From: Cystobacter ferrugineus
Lineage (GTDB): Bacteria > Myxococcota > Myxococcia > Myxococcales > Myxococcaceae
NCBI RefSeq assembly: GCF_001887355.1
Contig: NZ_MPIN01000006.1
Span: 310,001-374,000 of the forward strand
Length of the DNA stretch: 64,000 bases
Direction of reading: 5' to 3'
Below are positions 54,903 through 62,653 of this stretch, one piece after another. The translations under genes and the position numbers were made by a program. The first letter of the stretch is position 1; every line of letters starts with the position of its first letter. The notes below the pieces were generated by a model. The model worked only from the letters and a program-made list of their open reading frames with translations. It was not told where the DNA came from and did no database searches.

Positions 54903-55906
54903 CGCTGCCCTCTTCTCTGGGCCTTCGCCCAAGGCAGGTAGACCTTCTCATGCCAAGGCAGGTACCAATCGAGGAGGTCCTTCACCGTGAGTTCGATAAG
55001 CTTGCCAACTGCTTCTCCGACCTCGACCGAGCGCAGAACCTCCGGAGGGATCTCCCAGCCTTGTATTTGCTGACTCCCACAGCGGTAGGGCTGCTCTTCG
55101 ATGTGCTCGAAGACGTTGCGGTAGCCATTGATGGCGTAAAGGTGGTGCAGCATTGCGCCGCGCCACAAGAACAAGCCCCACCTGCCTGGCGCCGTAATCG
55201 CAGAGGCCTTCACGCGGCGCTTTCTGTTGGCGTCCTCGTCGAATCGCGACTCGATGCACTCCTTGATGAGGCGATGCAGATCATCCGCATATCTCTCGCA
55301 GGACCCCAGCCTACCGTTGTGGTGGTCGACTTCGTTCTGGACGAGCTTGATCGCTAGCGCCTTGGCGCTCTTGAGCCTCTCCTTAACGGGCTTACCCGGG
55401 TCAGTGACGGAGTCATAGAGGTCGAGGATCTCGAGCTCAAGTCGCCGGATCAACGAGCGCCGCGGGTCCTTCTTCAGCCGTCGGACGCTGGCCTTGAGCA
55501 TCCGCGGCAGCTCGGCCTTCTGCGCGATGCCGACAAGAGTGTCCTTGTAGAAGTCGAGGAAGAGTTGGTCCTGCACTCCATCCTGGAGATCCTCTCCGGA
55601 CACGACGATGACGCGTATGTCGTTGCCGGGGCGTCGATTCAGGTCGGTGTGGATGATATCAAGAATCGCCTTACCGTGGCTCTTCTCCGGACGGCCGTCG
55701 CGGGCATCCCGAGGGATGTTCAAGTCGAGGAACATAACATCCACATTTGCCGCGTGTTCCTCGAGGAGCGCCTTCGCGTCCTGATAGGTTTCGGCGGCGC
55801 CGAGCTTGTTGTCGGGGAGGAAGCCGACGTCCGCAAGCTGAGAGAGCACCTCGTTTCGATCCTCGGCCTTGTCTTCAACGATCACGAACTTGAGGGTCTC
55901 AAGCAT
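54899..55906 (-). CDS. response regulator with novel C-terminal domain
   Basis: 335 residues. Receiver domain 1-145: Glu11/Asp12 (VIVEDKAEDR), phospho-acceptor Asp61 (MFLDLNIPRD), Ser in VIVVSGED. The receiver has an insert (RDGRPEKSHGKAILDIIHTD) and its last helix is long. The C-terminal 190 residues are helix-rich with conserved-looking aromatic and Cys residues (LGSCERYADDLHRLIKECIE; GRWGLFLWRGAMLHHLYAIN) and are not one of the usual HTH, GGDEF or AAA+ outputs. The gene overlaps that for the kinase fusion by 8 bases, so the two form a cognate pair. The output is probably protein-protein. Confidence 0.82.
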   Translation of the reverse strand: MLETLKFVIVEDKAEDRNEVLSQLADVGFLPDNKLGAAETYQDAKALLEEHAANVDVMFLDLNIPRDARDGRPEKSHGKAILDIIHTDLNRRPGNDIRVIVVSGEDLQDGVQDQLFLDFYKDTLVGIAQKAELPRMLKASVRRLKKDPRRSLIRRLELEILDLYDSVTDPGKPVKERLKSAKALAIKLVQNEVDHHNGRLGSCERYADDLHRLIKECIESRFDEDANRKRRVKASAITAPGRWGLFLWRGAMLHHLYAINGYRNVFEHIEEQPYRCGSQQIQGWEIPPEVLRSVEVGEAVGKLIELTVKDLLDWYLPWHEKVYLPWAKAQRRGQR

Positions 55907-58109
55907 CGGGTTCCTCCCACATTACGTCCAGTGTGAAAAGGGGCAGCGAAGCGCCGAAGGTGACGCCCGCCAGCCGCGCCCCATTGTCGTCGCGGTTTTC
56001 GAGCAGCTGACACGATCCGCCATGCGTGCGGAAGGTCTCACGCACAATCGCCAGGCCGAGACCGGAGCCTCGTCCCTGCTTCGCGTATGTACTCGCGTCC
56101 TCGTCGAATGGGTTCGAGATTAGCTGACGGTCGACGGGCAATGCGTTGTCGCTGATTGTGATCTTCGCGCTACCGTCGTCAGCCCAGACTCGAATTAGGA
56201 TCGTGGGCTGGGCGATCTCCTGCTCCTTCAACTCGCGGCAGGCATTGTTGAGGACTTCGGAGAAGGCCTCGTTCAGGACGTCGGCGTTGCCCAACGCGAA
56301 GACCGAGGGATTCTCCGCATCGATCCGCAAGCCGTGGACCTGCTTTGCGCACTCCGTCGCCTTAACGCGAAGGAGTTCGGCCAAGTCGCACTTCTGCTTC
56401 TGGAGGTCCCCCTGCGCGCGCCTGAGCTGGCGGATCTGGTAGGTCAGTCTGCGGATGTCGCCGATAGCCTTGGTAAGCTCGCCGAGCCGCGTTGCGAAAG
56501 TGAACTGCTGGATGTCCTCACCGCGCATGGCTGCGCGTGCCTTGGCCTTCGCCTCGCTGGGCACTAAGCGCGATGCGATCTCTGGCGCACTCTTAAGGAA
56601 AGCGTCCAGATCCTCGGCGGCATTTGTCGCTCGGCCGATGGGACCATTCAGCTGATGCATCACCCAGGAGAGCCGTCGGAGAGATTCGCGTCGAGCGGCG
56701 TCATCGATCACATCTGAGGGCTGGCCAAGCACCTCTCCGAGCCGCTCACCGTACCCGCTGAGTGCTGCACGAGCGTCAGCGGGATCTTCAAGCTGGTCAG
56801 GGCCGAACAGGACGTAGGCGCCGGCCACTGCGCCGTGGCGGTGAACCTTGAGAGCGACCGCTGGACGAAAGACGTACCGCAGCCACTCGAAGAGGTGGTC
56901 GGCGAACTCCTCATCCTTCTCCGCGGCGGTTCCTGCAGTAGGGAGCTCGGCTGCACCCAACCGGCCGCGCTGGAGGGCGAACCAACTGCTGGCCAGCAAC
57001 TGCTTGGCCGCCGCCTCATCCCAGTCGTCGTCCCGGTGAACCTCGATGGCTTGCCGGAAGAAATCGAAACCAGGGAGGATCCGAGCGCGGAGGTCCGCCG
57101 CAGCTGTGGGTGTGATGCGCGCGGTCATCCGCGCCAGAAGGTGAGACGGCAGCGCCGCCGAAGTACCGAGAGCGTTGAAGATGGTGAACTTCTCCGCGGA
57201 ACTCGGTTCCCAGTACCAGTCACGCCAATCGCCGTTAACGTGGCGGTCTTCCTGTGGCTGCAGCTGCACGCGTTGGCGACTAACAGAGTCGTCGCGGATT
57301 CCGCGCAACGGGCGTACGACGAACAGATCAGAGGAGTGATCGGTCGTCGATGCTTCGACGAAGAAGCCACTCTGCGCGTCGACGATGCGCTGCTCGAGCA
57401 AGTAGCTCTCGAACTGTTCGAGTCGTTCCTCGAAGGTTGCCGCGGTCAGGACGAACGGCTTCACCCCCTTCTTTGCCGACACGAGTAGGGCATGTGCCCG
57501 CTCGAAGGCAGCCTTGTTCCGGTGTCGCTCGCGTACAACCTCCGACAGCCGCCGCTTCTCCTCGGCAGTCGGGACTCGCACCTGAATATCGAGAAGGGAG
57601 CTGACTTCGATCCGAGGAAGCGTGGAGCCGATAACCGAACGACGCAACTGAAGCTGGACCAAGTTGGAGGCGAGTTCGTACGCGAGCCAGTCAATCGATT
57701 CGGACCCACGTGGGCGCAGAACGATCATTCCCAGCTGCGTCAGGCCCCCTCCCGGAAACAACGTTTCGTCCCAATGAGTGAGAGGGACGCTGGCACTGAA
57801 GTGGCTTGCGATGACGATGGCCTCGGGGGGCAGCGGAACCAGAGGTCCAGGAGGCGGCTCCTCTCCCAGTTCTTCAACCTCAAGGCCTCCGCGGCGGAGG
57901 CGAACCAGCCACCGACCAGTCAGGTCCGCCTTGTCATCCGACCTCGCAGGCTTCGTGAGCTGAACCAACGTCCCGAGCGGCGCGTATTGTTGGTGGTCTT
58001 GGAGACGGCGATCCAACTCTCGGTACTCGGGCGCGTGAAAGGCCGGGTGCCAGTTCCGTTCGAAATCGACTGGGTCTATCCAGGTTATGTGGGGCACCAG
58101 ATCGTCCAA
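55899..58109 (-). CDS. fusion of a type I specificity-like half domain to a GHKL histidine kinase
   Basis: 736 residues from a TTG (58109) with GAGGAG six bases upstream. Residues 1-215 end in RIEVSSLLDIQVRVPTAEEK followed by a helix, the pattern that closes a target-recognition half in HsdS. Residues about 225-480 are a mixed sensor region. Residues about 480-730 are a histidine kinase: WVMHQLNGPIGRA (candidate His), N-box FSEVLNNACREL, G1-like ISDNALPVD and G2 GRGSGLGLAIVRE. N and G2 are intact, so ATP should bind. I know of no characterised protein with this join. The likely role is a DNA-reading sensor that signals to the response regulator encoded next. First gene of the sigma54-driven operon. 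Confidence 0.75.
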   Translation of the reverse strand: MDDLVPHITWIDPVDFERNWHPAFHAPEYRELDRRLQDHQQYAPLGTLVQLTKPARSDDKADLTGRWLVRLRRGGLEVEELGEEPPPGPLVPLPPEAIVIASHFSASVPLTHWDETLFPGGGLTQLGMIVLRPRGSESIDWLAYELASNLVQLQLRRSVIGSTLPRIEVSSLLDIQVRVPTAEEKRRLSEVVRERHRNKAAFERAHALLVSAKKGVKPFVLTAATFEERLEQFESYLLEQRIVDAQSGFFVEASTTDHSSDLFVVRPLRGIRDDSVSRQRVQLQPQEDRHVNGDWRDWYWEPSSAEKFTIFNALGTSAALPSHLLARMTARITPTAAADLRARILPGFDFFRQAIEVHRDDDWDEAAAKQLLASSWFALQRGRLGAAELPTAGTAAEKDEEFADHLFEWLRYVFRPAVALKVHRHGAVAGAYVLFGPDQLEDPADARAALSGYGERLGEVLGQPSDVIDDAARRESLRRLSWVMHQLNGPIGRATNAAEDLDAFLKSAPEIASRLVPSEAKAKARAAMRGEDIQQFTFATRLGELTKAIGDIRRLTYQIRQLRRAQGDLQKQKCDLAELLRVKATECAKQVHGLRIDAENPSVFALGNADVLNEAFSEVLNNACRELKEQEIAQPTILIRVWADDGSAKITISDNALPVDRQLISNPFDEDASTYAKQGRGSGLGLAIVRETFRTHGGSCQLLENRDDNGARLAGVTFGASLPLFTLDVMWEEPDA

Positions 58110-58167
58110 CTACGTCTCCTCGCCTCGTTCGAAGTGCCGCGGCCCTCAAGCACTCCCGAGGCCCTTA

Positions 58168-58183
58168 TTCAACAGCCGTGCCA
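58168..58183 (-). promoter_or_regulatory. sigma54-type promoter for the island operon
   Basis: On the minus strand TGGCACG-GCTG-TTGAA, with the -24 element perfect and the -12 one base off the TTGCW consensus. It starts immediately after the activator's stop codon and lies 59 bases before the TTG start of the kinase fusion. A second, better copy of the same -24 word is found at 59804-59819. Confidence 0.6.
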
Positions 58184-59689
58184 TCACGACTCGACGCCGT
58201 ACCGCTGGAGCCAGTTGCTCAGCGTTTGGTAACTCGGAAGACCGACGAGCTGCGCCGCCTGGGTCTTGTTCCCGTGGGCTTGGTCGAGGGCTCGACGTAG
58301 GTAGTGGCGCGCTACGGAAGCCAGTAATTCCGGTAGGTTCAGCCCATCGCCGAGCGGCCGGTTCAGAATGTCGGAGGATCGCTCGTGTCCCACCGGAAGA
58401 AGTGCTTCGCGAACGTCCTCGCTACGAATGGTGTCACCGTCCGACCAGATTGCCGCTCGCCTGAGCGTGTTGACCAGCTCCCGAATGTTCCCGGGCCACG
58501 AGTGCGAGAGCAAAAGATTTCTTGCGCCAACAGAAAGGTTCTTGCGCTTGTAGCCGGGTTCTGCAGCACTCTCTCGGTTGATCTGATCCAGTAGGTGGTC
58601 GATTAACAGGTTCAGATCACCCGGGCGTTCTCGAAGGGGCGGCAGATGCAAAACCGCCACCGCCAAGCGATAAAAGAGATCCTCCCTGAACCGCCCTTCC
58701 GCGATCTCGCGGGCCAGCGTGCGATTCGTAGCCGCGATGATGCGAACATCCACCCTCAGAGGCTTGGTAGCTCCCACACGGACTAGTTCCCCCTCCTGAA
58801 GGACGCGCAGGAGTTTGACCTGCGCGGGACCAGGCAGTTCTCCAACCTCGTCGAGGAATAAGGTGCCGCCATGAGCCGCCTCGAACATGCCTTGTTGCTG
58901 CTTAGTGGCACCAGTAAAGGCGCCCTTCTCGTACCCGAACAACTGCGACTCCACAAGATCGCTTGGAATCGCTCCGCAGTTCACCGCGATGAACTCCTTA
59001 TCGCGACGCGTACTGGAGCGATGGATCGCGCGCGCCAAGAGTTCCTTCCCAGTTCCCGATTCGCCTTCGAGCAGCACGGGAACCGATCGAGGGGCAGCAC
59101 GGCGCGCCTTCGCTACGACCCGCTTCATCACATGACTTTGGTGGATGATGCTGGTGAACTCGGGTGATTCAGGCGGAAGCCCGGCGCTGAGTCTCCCGAG
59201 ATCCTCGTCGGGACGCCGGAGCAGATCGGGAATGAAGTCGGCGAAGATGTCGAAAGGCACTGAGGCCGTGCGGACACCATGGTCCCTGGACGACTCGATC
59301 AGTTCTGCTGGGAAGCGCGTCTTGCCGAGGAGGATCCAGACAGCCGCCATGGCTGGAGTGCCCGGGCTCAGGTGGAAGGCGAGCGCAACATCGCGGGGAC
59401 GTTCGCCAAGGGCACGCTGCACTCCACGCACTGCGGCCTCATAAATCTCTCCGAACTCCGTCGGGCCGCTGAGCCGCTCGTGGACGACCTCGATCCGCGT
59501 CTTCGTCCTCGTTCGAAGCCACTTCACGTAGGGCGTGATGACCCGCTCCTCGTAGTCCGACAGGACGAAGACCTCGTCGAACGCACGAGCATCGAGCGCC
59601 TGTGCAATAGGGCCAGCGCCCACCACTTCGCTTTCGGTGGGCGCCCGAAGGTCGGTCTTGCCGACCCAGGCTACGAGGACCTTACGCAC
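58184..59689 (-). CDS. RtcR-like sigma54 activator with CARF-like sensor domain
   Basis: 501 residues from a GTG. Residues 1-165 are a CARF-like domain as in RtcR (FHLSPGTPAMAAVWILLGKT at 105-124 aligns with the RtcR sensor; VLVAWVGKTDL at the start). Residues 180-420 are the AAA+ domain: Walker A GESGTGKE (209-216), GAFTGA loop for sigma54 contact (256-261), Walker B LFLDE (277-281). The end has a Fis-type HTH (NKTQAAQLVGLPSYQTLSNW). CARF domains bind cyclic or linear oligoadenylate-like nucleotides, and RtcR answers to RNA damage. It should switch on two sigma54 promoters, one 3' of itself and one divergent. Confidence 0.9.
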   Translation of the reverse strand: MRKVLVAWVGKTDLRAPTESEVVGAGPIAQALDARAFDEVFVLSDYEERVITPYVKWLRTRTKTRIEVVHERLSGPTEFGEIYEAAVRGVQRALGERPRDVALAFHLSPGTPAMAAVWILLGKTRFPAELIESSRDHGVRTASVPFDIFADFIPDLLRRPDEDLGRLSAGLPPESPEFTSIIHQSHVMKRVVAKARRAAPRSVPVLLEGESGTGKELLARAIHRSSTRRDKEFIAVNCGAIPSDLVESQLFGYEKGAFTGATKQQQGMFEAAHGGTLFLDEVGELPGPAQVKLLRVLQEGELVRVGATKPLRVDVRIIAATNRTLAREIAEGRFREDLFYRLAVAVLHLPPLRERPGDLNLLIDHLLDQINRESAAEPGYKRKNLSVGARNLLLSHSWPGNIRELVNTLRRAAIWSDGDTIRSEDVREALLPVGHERSSDILNRPLGDGLNLPELLASVARHYLRRALDQAHGNKTQAAQLVGLPSYQTLSNWLQRYGVES

Positions 59690-59723
59690 GGCGCCAAGGC
59701 TACAAAACTACTTACCCCCACAC

Positions 59724-59733
59724 AAGATATCTT
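59724..59733. promoter_or_regulatory. 10-base palindrome in the activator's promoter region
   Basis: AAGATATCTT, about 35 bases upstream of the activator's GTG start, in an AT-rich 115-base divergent intergenic gap. It could be a -10 region or an autoregulatory site. Confidence 0.25.
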
Positions 59734-59803
59734 ACTCATTACGTCAGCCCCTAAACCATTGGGATCACAAGCCGCTTGGCCTGCTGAATGGGCGGCCTGT
59801 CGC

Positions 59804-59819
59804 TGGCACGGAAGATGCA
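59804..59819 (+). promoter_or_regulatory. divergent sigma54 promoter
   Basis: TGGCACG-GAAG-ATGCA, with GG and GC at the required ten-base spacing. It points away from the activator gene toward the broken gene at 59846-60190. The strongest sigma54 match in the window. Confidence 0.65.
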
Positions 59820-59845
59820 ATGGCGACGCACCATGACGAACATGA

Positions 59846-60190
59846 TTCCATGATTGCACCGCTCAATTCGAAGTCTCCCTTGTCTACTCGGCCGACGAGG
59901 TCGCCGCGGACGTACGCGACTGACGCCTCGACAGCGTCGCCCTCTTTGGAACCCTCGACGAAGCACAACGAGAGCAACTCGTCCTCGATGCGTGGAGCAC
60001 TGGGCTGCGTGCGCTTCACAATGCACACGTCGCGGCGCAGGACTCGAAGCTGAAGGACGTGGGCGAGGCCCTCGTCTCGGACGTCGACCGGCAGCTGCAT
60101 GCCCATGTCGAGCAGCAGCAGCCGACGATCGCCACTGTGCTCGCGCGCATCTCCGATCCGAAGGACGGGCAAGTAACTTCAAGAAACTGA
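59846..60190 (+). pseudogene. small broken gene downstream of the divergent sigma54 promoter
   Basis: The frame ending at the TGA 60188-60190 has coding character (DSVALFGTLDEAQREQLVLD, then EALVSDVDRQLHAHVEQQQ), as does the same frame before an internal TGA at 59921-59923 (AQFEVSLVYSADEVAADVRD). There is no start codon in this frame; an ATG in another frame at 59820 (MATHHDEHDS) could be the original start after a frameshift. So the gene would need one frameshift and one stop to be repaired. It has no known family. It may be a true pseudogene, or an assembly error. Confidence 0.5.
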
Positions 60191-60397
60191 GTCCCTCCGA
60201 CGGTTAGGGACGAGGTGGGCACGAAGCATGAGCACCCCGCTGTGCGCGTAGCGAAGAACAAGCGCACATCCCGGTTGGACTGGGCCGACCTACTACGGCG
60301 AACCTTTGCGTTCGACGTCCGTTCCGAAATCCGAGGGCACCAGCGGGTATCAGTTCCTGAGCCCGGGAATTCGTCCCGGCCACACCCGGAGTCCCAC

Positions 60398-61012
60398 ATG
60401 GTCTTCCTCCCCATTATCGCCAACAACCTCGGCAAGATCGCCGCCGCAGCTGCAACCACCTTGGGCATCGTGGGCTACACCAACCGAGAGCGCATCCGGA
60501 ACTGGTTCGCGGACGAGGAGCCCGACGCCAAGGAGCGGAACCAGGAGCGCACCCAGGACTTGACGGGGGTGCTCGAGACGGCCGAGTCGATCAAGAACCT
60601 CCATGGCCAGCTGGCCCCGGACGAGCTGGACAGGAAGCACACGGAGCTCTTGGAGAAGCTCACCGCGATGAACACCAAGACGATGAGCGACTTCAGGGTG
60701 CTCATCAACGAGGCGCAGTCGGAGGTCATCACCTCCATGGCCGAGCTCGAGGGCCAGCTCGACGCCCAGCGCAGCGAGACGCGGGCGCTCGGCGAGGAGC
60801 TGCGCGAGGCCGTGGCGGACCTGGCGCGCCGCCAGGACGCGGTGGAGCAATTTCTCCACGGGAAGGACCGGGGAGAGGTCTTCGCCGTGCCCGGGCGCCA
60901 GCGCACCGCCGCCGAGACTCCGCGCCGGCAGGAGGAGTCGGGCAAGAAGCCCTCCCCGAACAGCAGGCGGAAGGGCAACGGGAGCACCGCGCCCGAGACG
61001 CGCGCCCCCTGA
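60398..61012 (+). CDS. coiled-coil protein with N-terminal hydrophobic segment
   Basis: 204 residues from MVFLPI (CGGAGT upstream). A hydrophobic start (LGKIAAAAATTLGIVGY, 11-27) is followed by an acidic stretch and a long coiled coil (about 60-165, TSMAELEGQLDAQRSETRAL and neighbours), then a basic, Pro/Lys-rich tail. It could be membrane-tethered. No recognised family. Confidence 0.6.
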   Translation: MVFLPIIANNLGKIAAAAATTLGIVGYTNRERIRNWFADEEPDAKERNQERTQDLTGVLETAESIKNLHGQLAPDELDRKHTELLEKLTAMNTKTMSDFRVLINEAQSEVITSMAELEGQLDAQRSETRALGEELREAVADLARRQDAVEQFLHGKDRGEVFAVPGRQRTAAETPRRQEESGKKPSPNSRRKGNGSTAPETRAP

Positions 61013-61040
61013 CGCTCTGCCCGCGCACTCGCAGCTGCAT

Positions 61041-61074
61041 GCCGGTCGTGGCCCATGAGCCCCCCGGCTTTTTT
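61041..61074 (+). terminator. possible intrinsic terminator
   Basis: GCCGG (61041-61045) and CCGGC (61064-61068) followed by TTTTTT, 28 bases after the stop of the coiled-coil gene. The stem is short. The rest of the gap to 61333 holds no gene. Confidence 0.45.
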
Positions 61075-61333
61075 GGCCTCAAGGTGCTCTCGCGCGAGGT
61101 CAGTGGCTGTACGGAGTGTCAGCGAGCCTCCGGGCCGGAGCTGCGGAGGGGCCAGAAGGAGCGAGGGGCATGCGCTCCTCTTCTGCACCGGGGGTGCATC
61201 GAGCTGCTCCAGGCGACCCGTGCGGTTGGGTTGCGGACCCTACGACACGAGGCGCCTTTTGCCCGCGCTGTCCAGTCTGTCCGGATTTGTCAGGGCCACC
61301 CGATAGAGTGGGCGTCATCCATCGGAGGCGCTG

Positions 61334-62653
61334 ATGACATCCACGCTGCTGGTGCTACTGCTCCTCGCGAAGGCGGAAGGGCCAGCCGATGGGGCAATGG
61401 AGCCACCGCTATCGGCTTCTTCGGCTGGGCGCCTGCACTACCTGGCGCGCCTGGAGTCCACCGGGTTTGCGCTGCTGCCGGGTGGCGGGACGGGCGGCGT
61501 GGAGCGCTATGTCCAACTGACCCCCATGCTGGTGCTGGACGGCGGCAAGGAGCTCGGCGTCAACCTGGGCGCTCCGGTGCGGCTGCGGCTGGGTGGCGGA
61601 GTTCCGGGCGTCGGGTGGGTGCGCCGCGAGGACTGGGACAGCCTCTCGGACTGGGGCCAGCTGGTGCGTGCCCTCAAGCTGGGCTCGGACGCCTCCCCGG
61701 TGGGGCTGTGGGCTGGCGCCCTCGACAGCTACAGCCTCCTTTCCGGGCACCTGGTACGGCGGTACTCGAACCGCACCAATCCGGACTACCACCCGGCTGG
61801 AGCCTTTCTCACCGGCACTCTGGGGCCCCTCTACGCGGAGGCGTTTTCCTCGGACGTACTGGGCGCGCGCCTCATGGGCGCGGAGGTGGCGCTCGACCTG
61901 GCACACCTCTTCACGGGCCCGCAGGAGCAGCCGGGGCGCTACACGCTAGCACTGTCCGCGGTGCACGACTGGGGGCGGGCCGGAGGCCACTCTCCCCAGG
62001 TGACGCTGGCGCACCTGGATGGAACGGCGGTGCTGGTGGTGCGCCCGGGCTACGAGCTGCATGTGCTTGCGGGCTGGGGTGGGCGTCCGGGCGTGGGCGG
62101 GGCCTGGGGCGCGGTAGCCGGCGTGGGTGCGGATGCGGTGACGCCCACGTTGGACGCACGACTGCGGCTGGAGGGTCGAGGGCAGCATGGAGGCTTTCGC
62201 CAGGGCCTCTTCGGCCCGGACTACGAGCTGGCGCGCTTCCGCGCGGCGGGCCCTTCCGGATTGCCCGTCGTGGAGGCGCCTTTCCCCGACGGTTTCTCGG
62301 TGTACGGCGAGGCAGTGGTGGGGTGGGATGCGGTGCGGCTTGGCGGGTTGCGGCAACGACACCTGCACCTCTCCCTGGCGGTGGAGGCGTTCACCTGGGG
62401 ACGTGTGGACGTGGACTGGCGACTCGCTGTGCAACTGGCCGAGCGGCGCGTGGAGGTGGCCGTCAGCGCGCTCGCCGCCGGAGTGGGTAGGCCGGAGGCG
62501 CGCTACCTATATTCGGGCGAGGTGCGTTGGCGCTTTGGCGGGTGGCTGTACGCGGTGGGCCAGGGCGGCACGTTGCTGTTCCCGACACCGGACGGGACGC
62601 TGCGCCCGGGCGCCTTCGCGTCCCTGGGCCTGGGGGTGGACCATGCCCGCTGA
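61334..62653 (+). CDS. outer-membrane beta-barrel-like protein
   Basis: 439 residues; the ATG at 61334 follows GGAGG. A short hydrophobic start (TSTLLVLLLLAKA) acts as signal peptide. The rest is a series of amphipathic strands rich in Gly, Trp and Tyr (GELGVNLGAPVRLRLGG-like turns; YSGEVRWRFGGWLYAVGQGG at the end), typical of a barrel. Not recognised as a family. It overlaps the next gene by 11 bases, so the two belong together, perhaps as an export pair or immunity and toxin delivery. Confidence 0.6.
   Translation: MTSTLLVLLLLAKAEGPADGAMEPPLSASSAGRLHYLARLESTGFALLPGGGTGGVERYVQLTPMLVLDGGKELGVNLGAPVRLRLGGGVPGVGWVRREDWDSLSDWGQLVRALKLGSDASPVGLWAGALDSYSLLSGHLVRRYSNRTNPDYHPAGAFLTGTLGPLYAEAFSSDVLGARLMGAEVALDLAHLFTGPQEQPGRYTLALSAVHDWGRAGGHSPQVTLAHLDGTAVLVVRPGYELHVLAGWGGRPGVGGAWGAVAGVGADAVTPTLDARLRLEGRGQHGGFRQGLFGPDYELARFRAAGPSGLPVVEAPFPDGFSVYGEAVVGWDAVRLGGLRQRHLHLSLAVEAFTWGRVDVDWRLAVQLAERRVEVAVSALAAGVGRPEARYLYSGEVRWRFGGWLYAVGQGGTLLFPTPDGTLRPGAFASLGLGVDHAR

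Noticed and set aside
59765-60172. 135-codon minus-strand open frame opposite the broken gene
   Set aside because: No RBS and no domain. The plus strand has a sigma54 promoter and a frame with better coding character, so the minus frame is likely a shadow.
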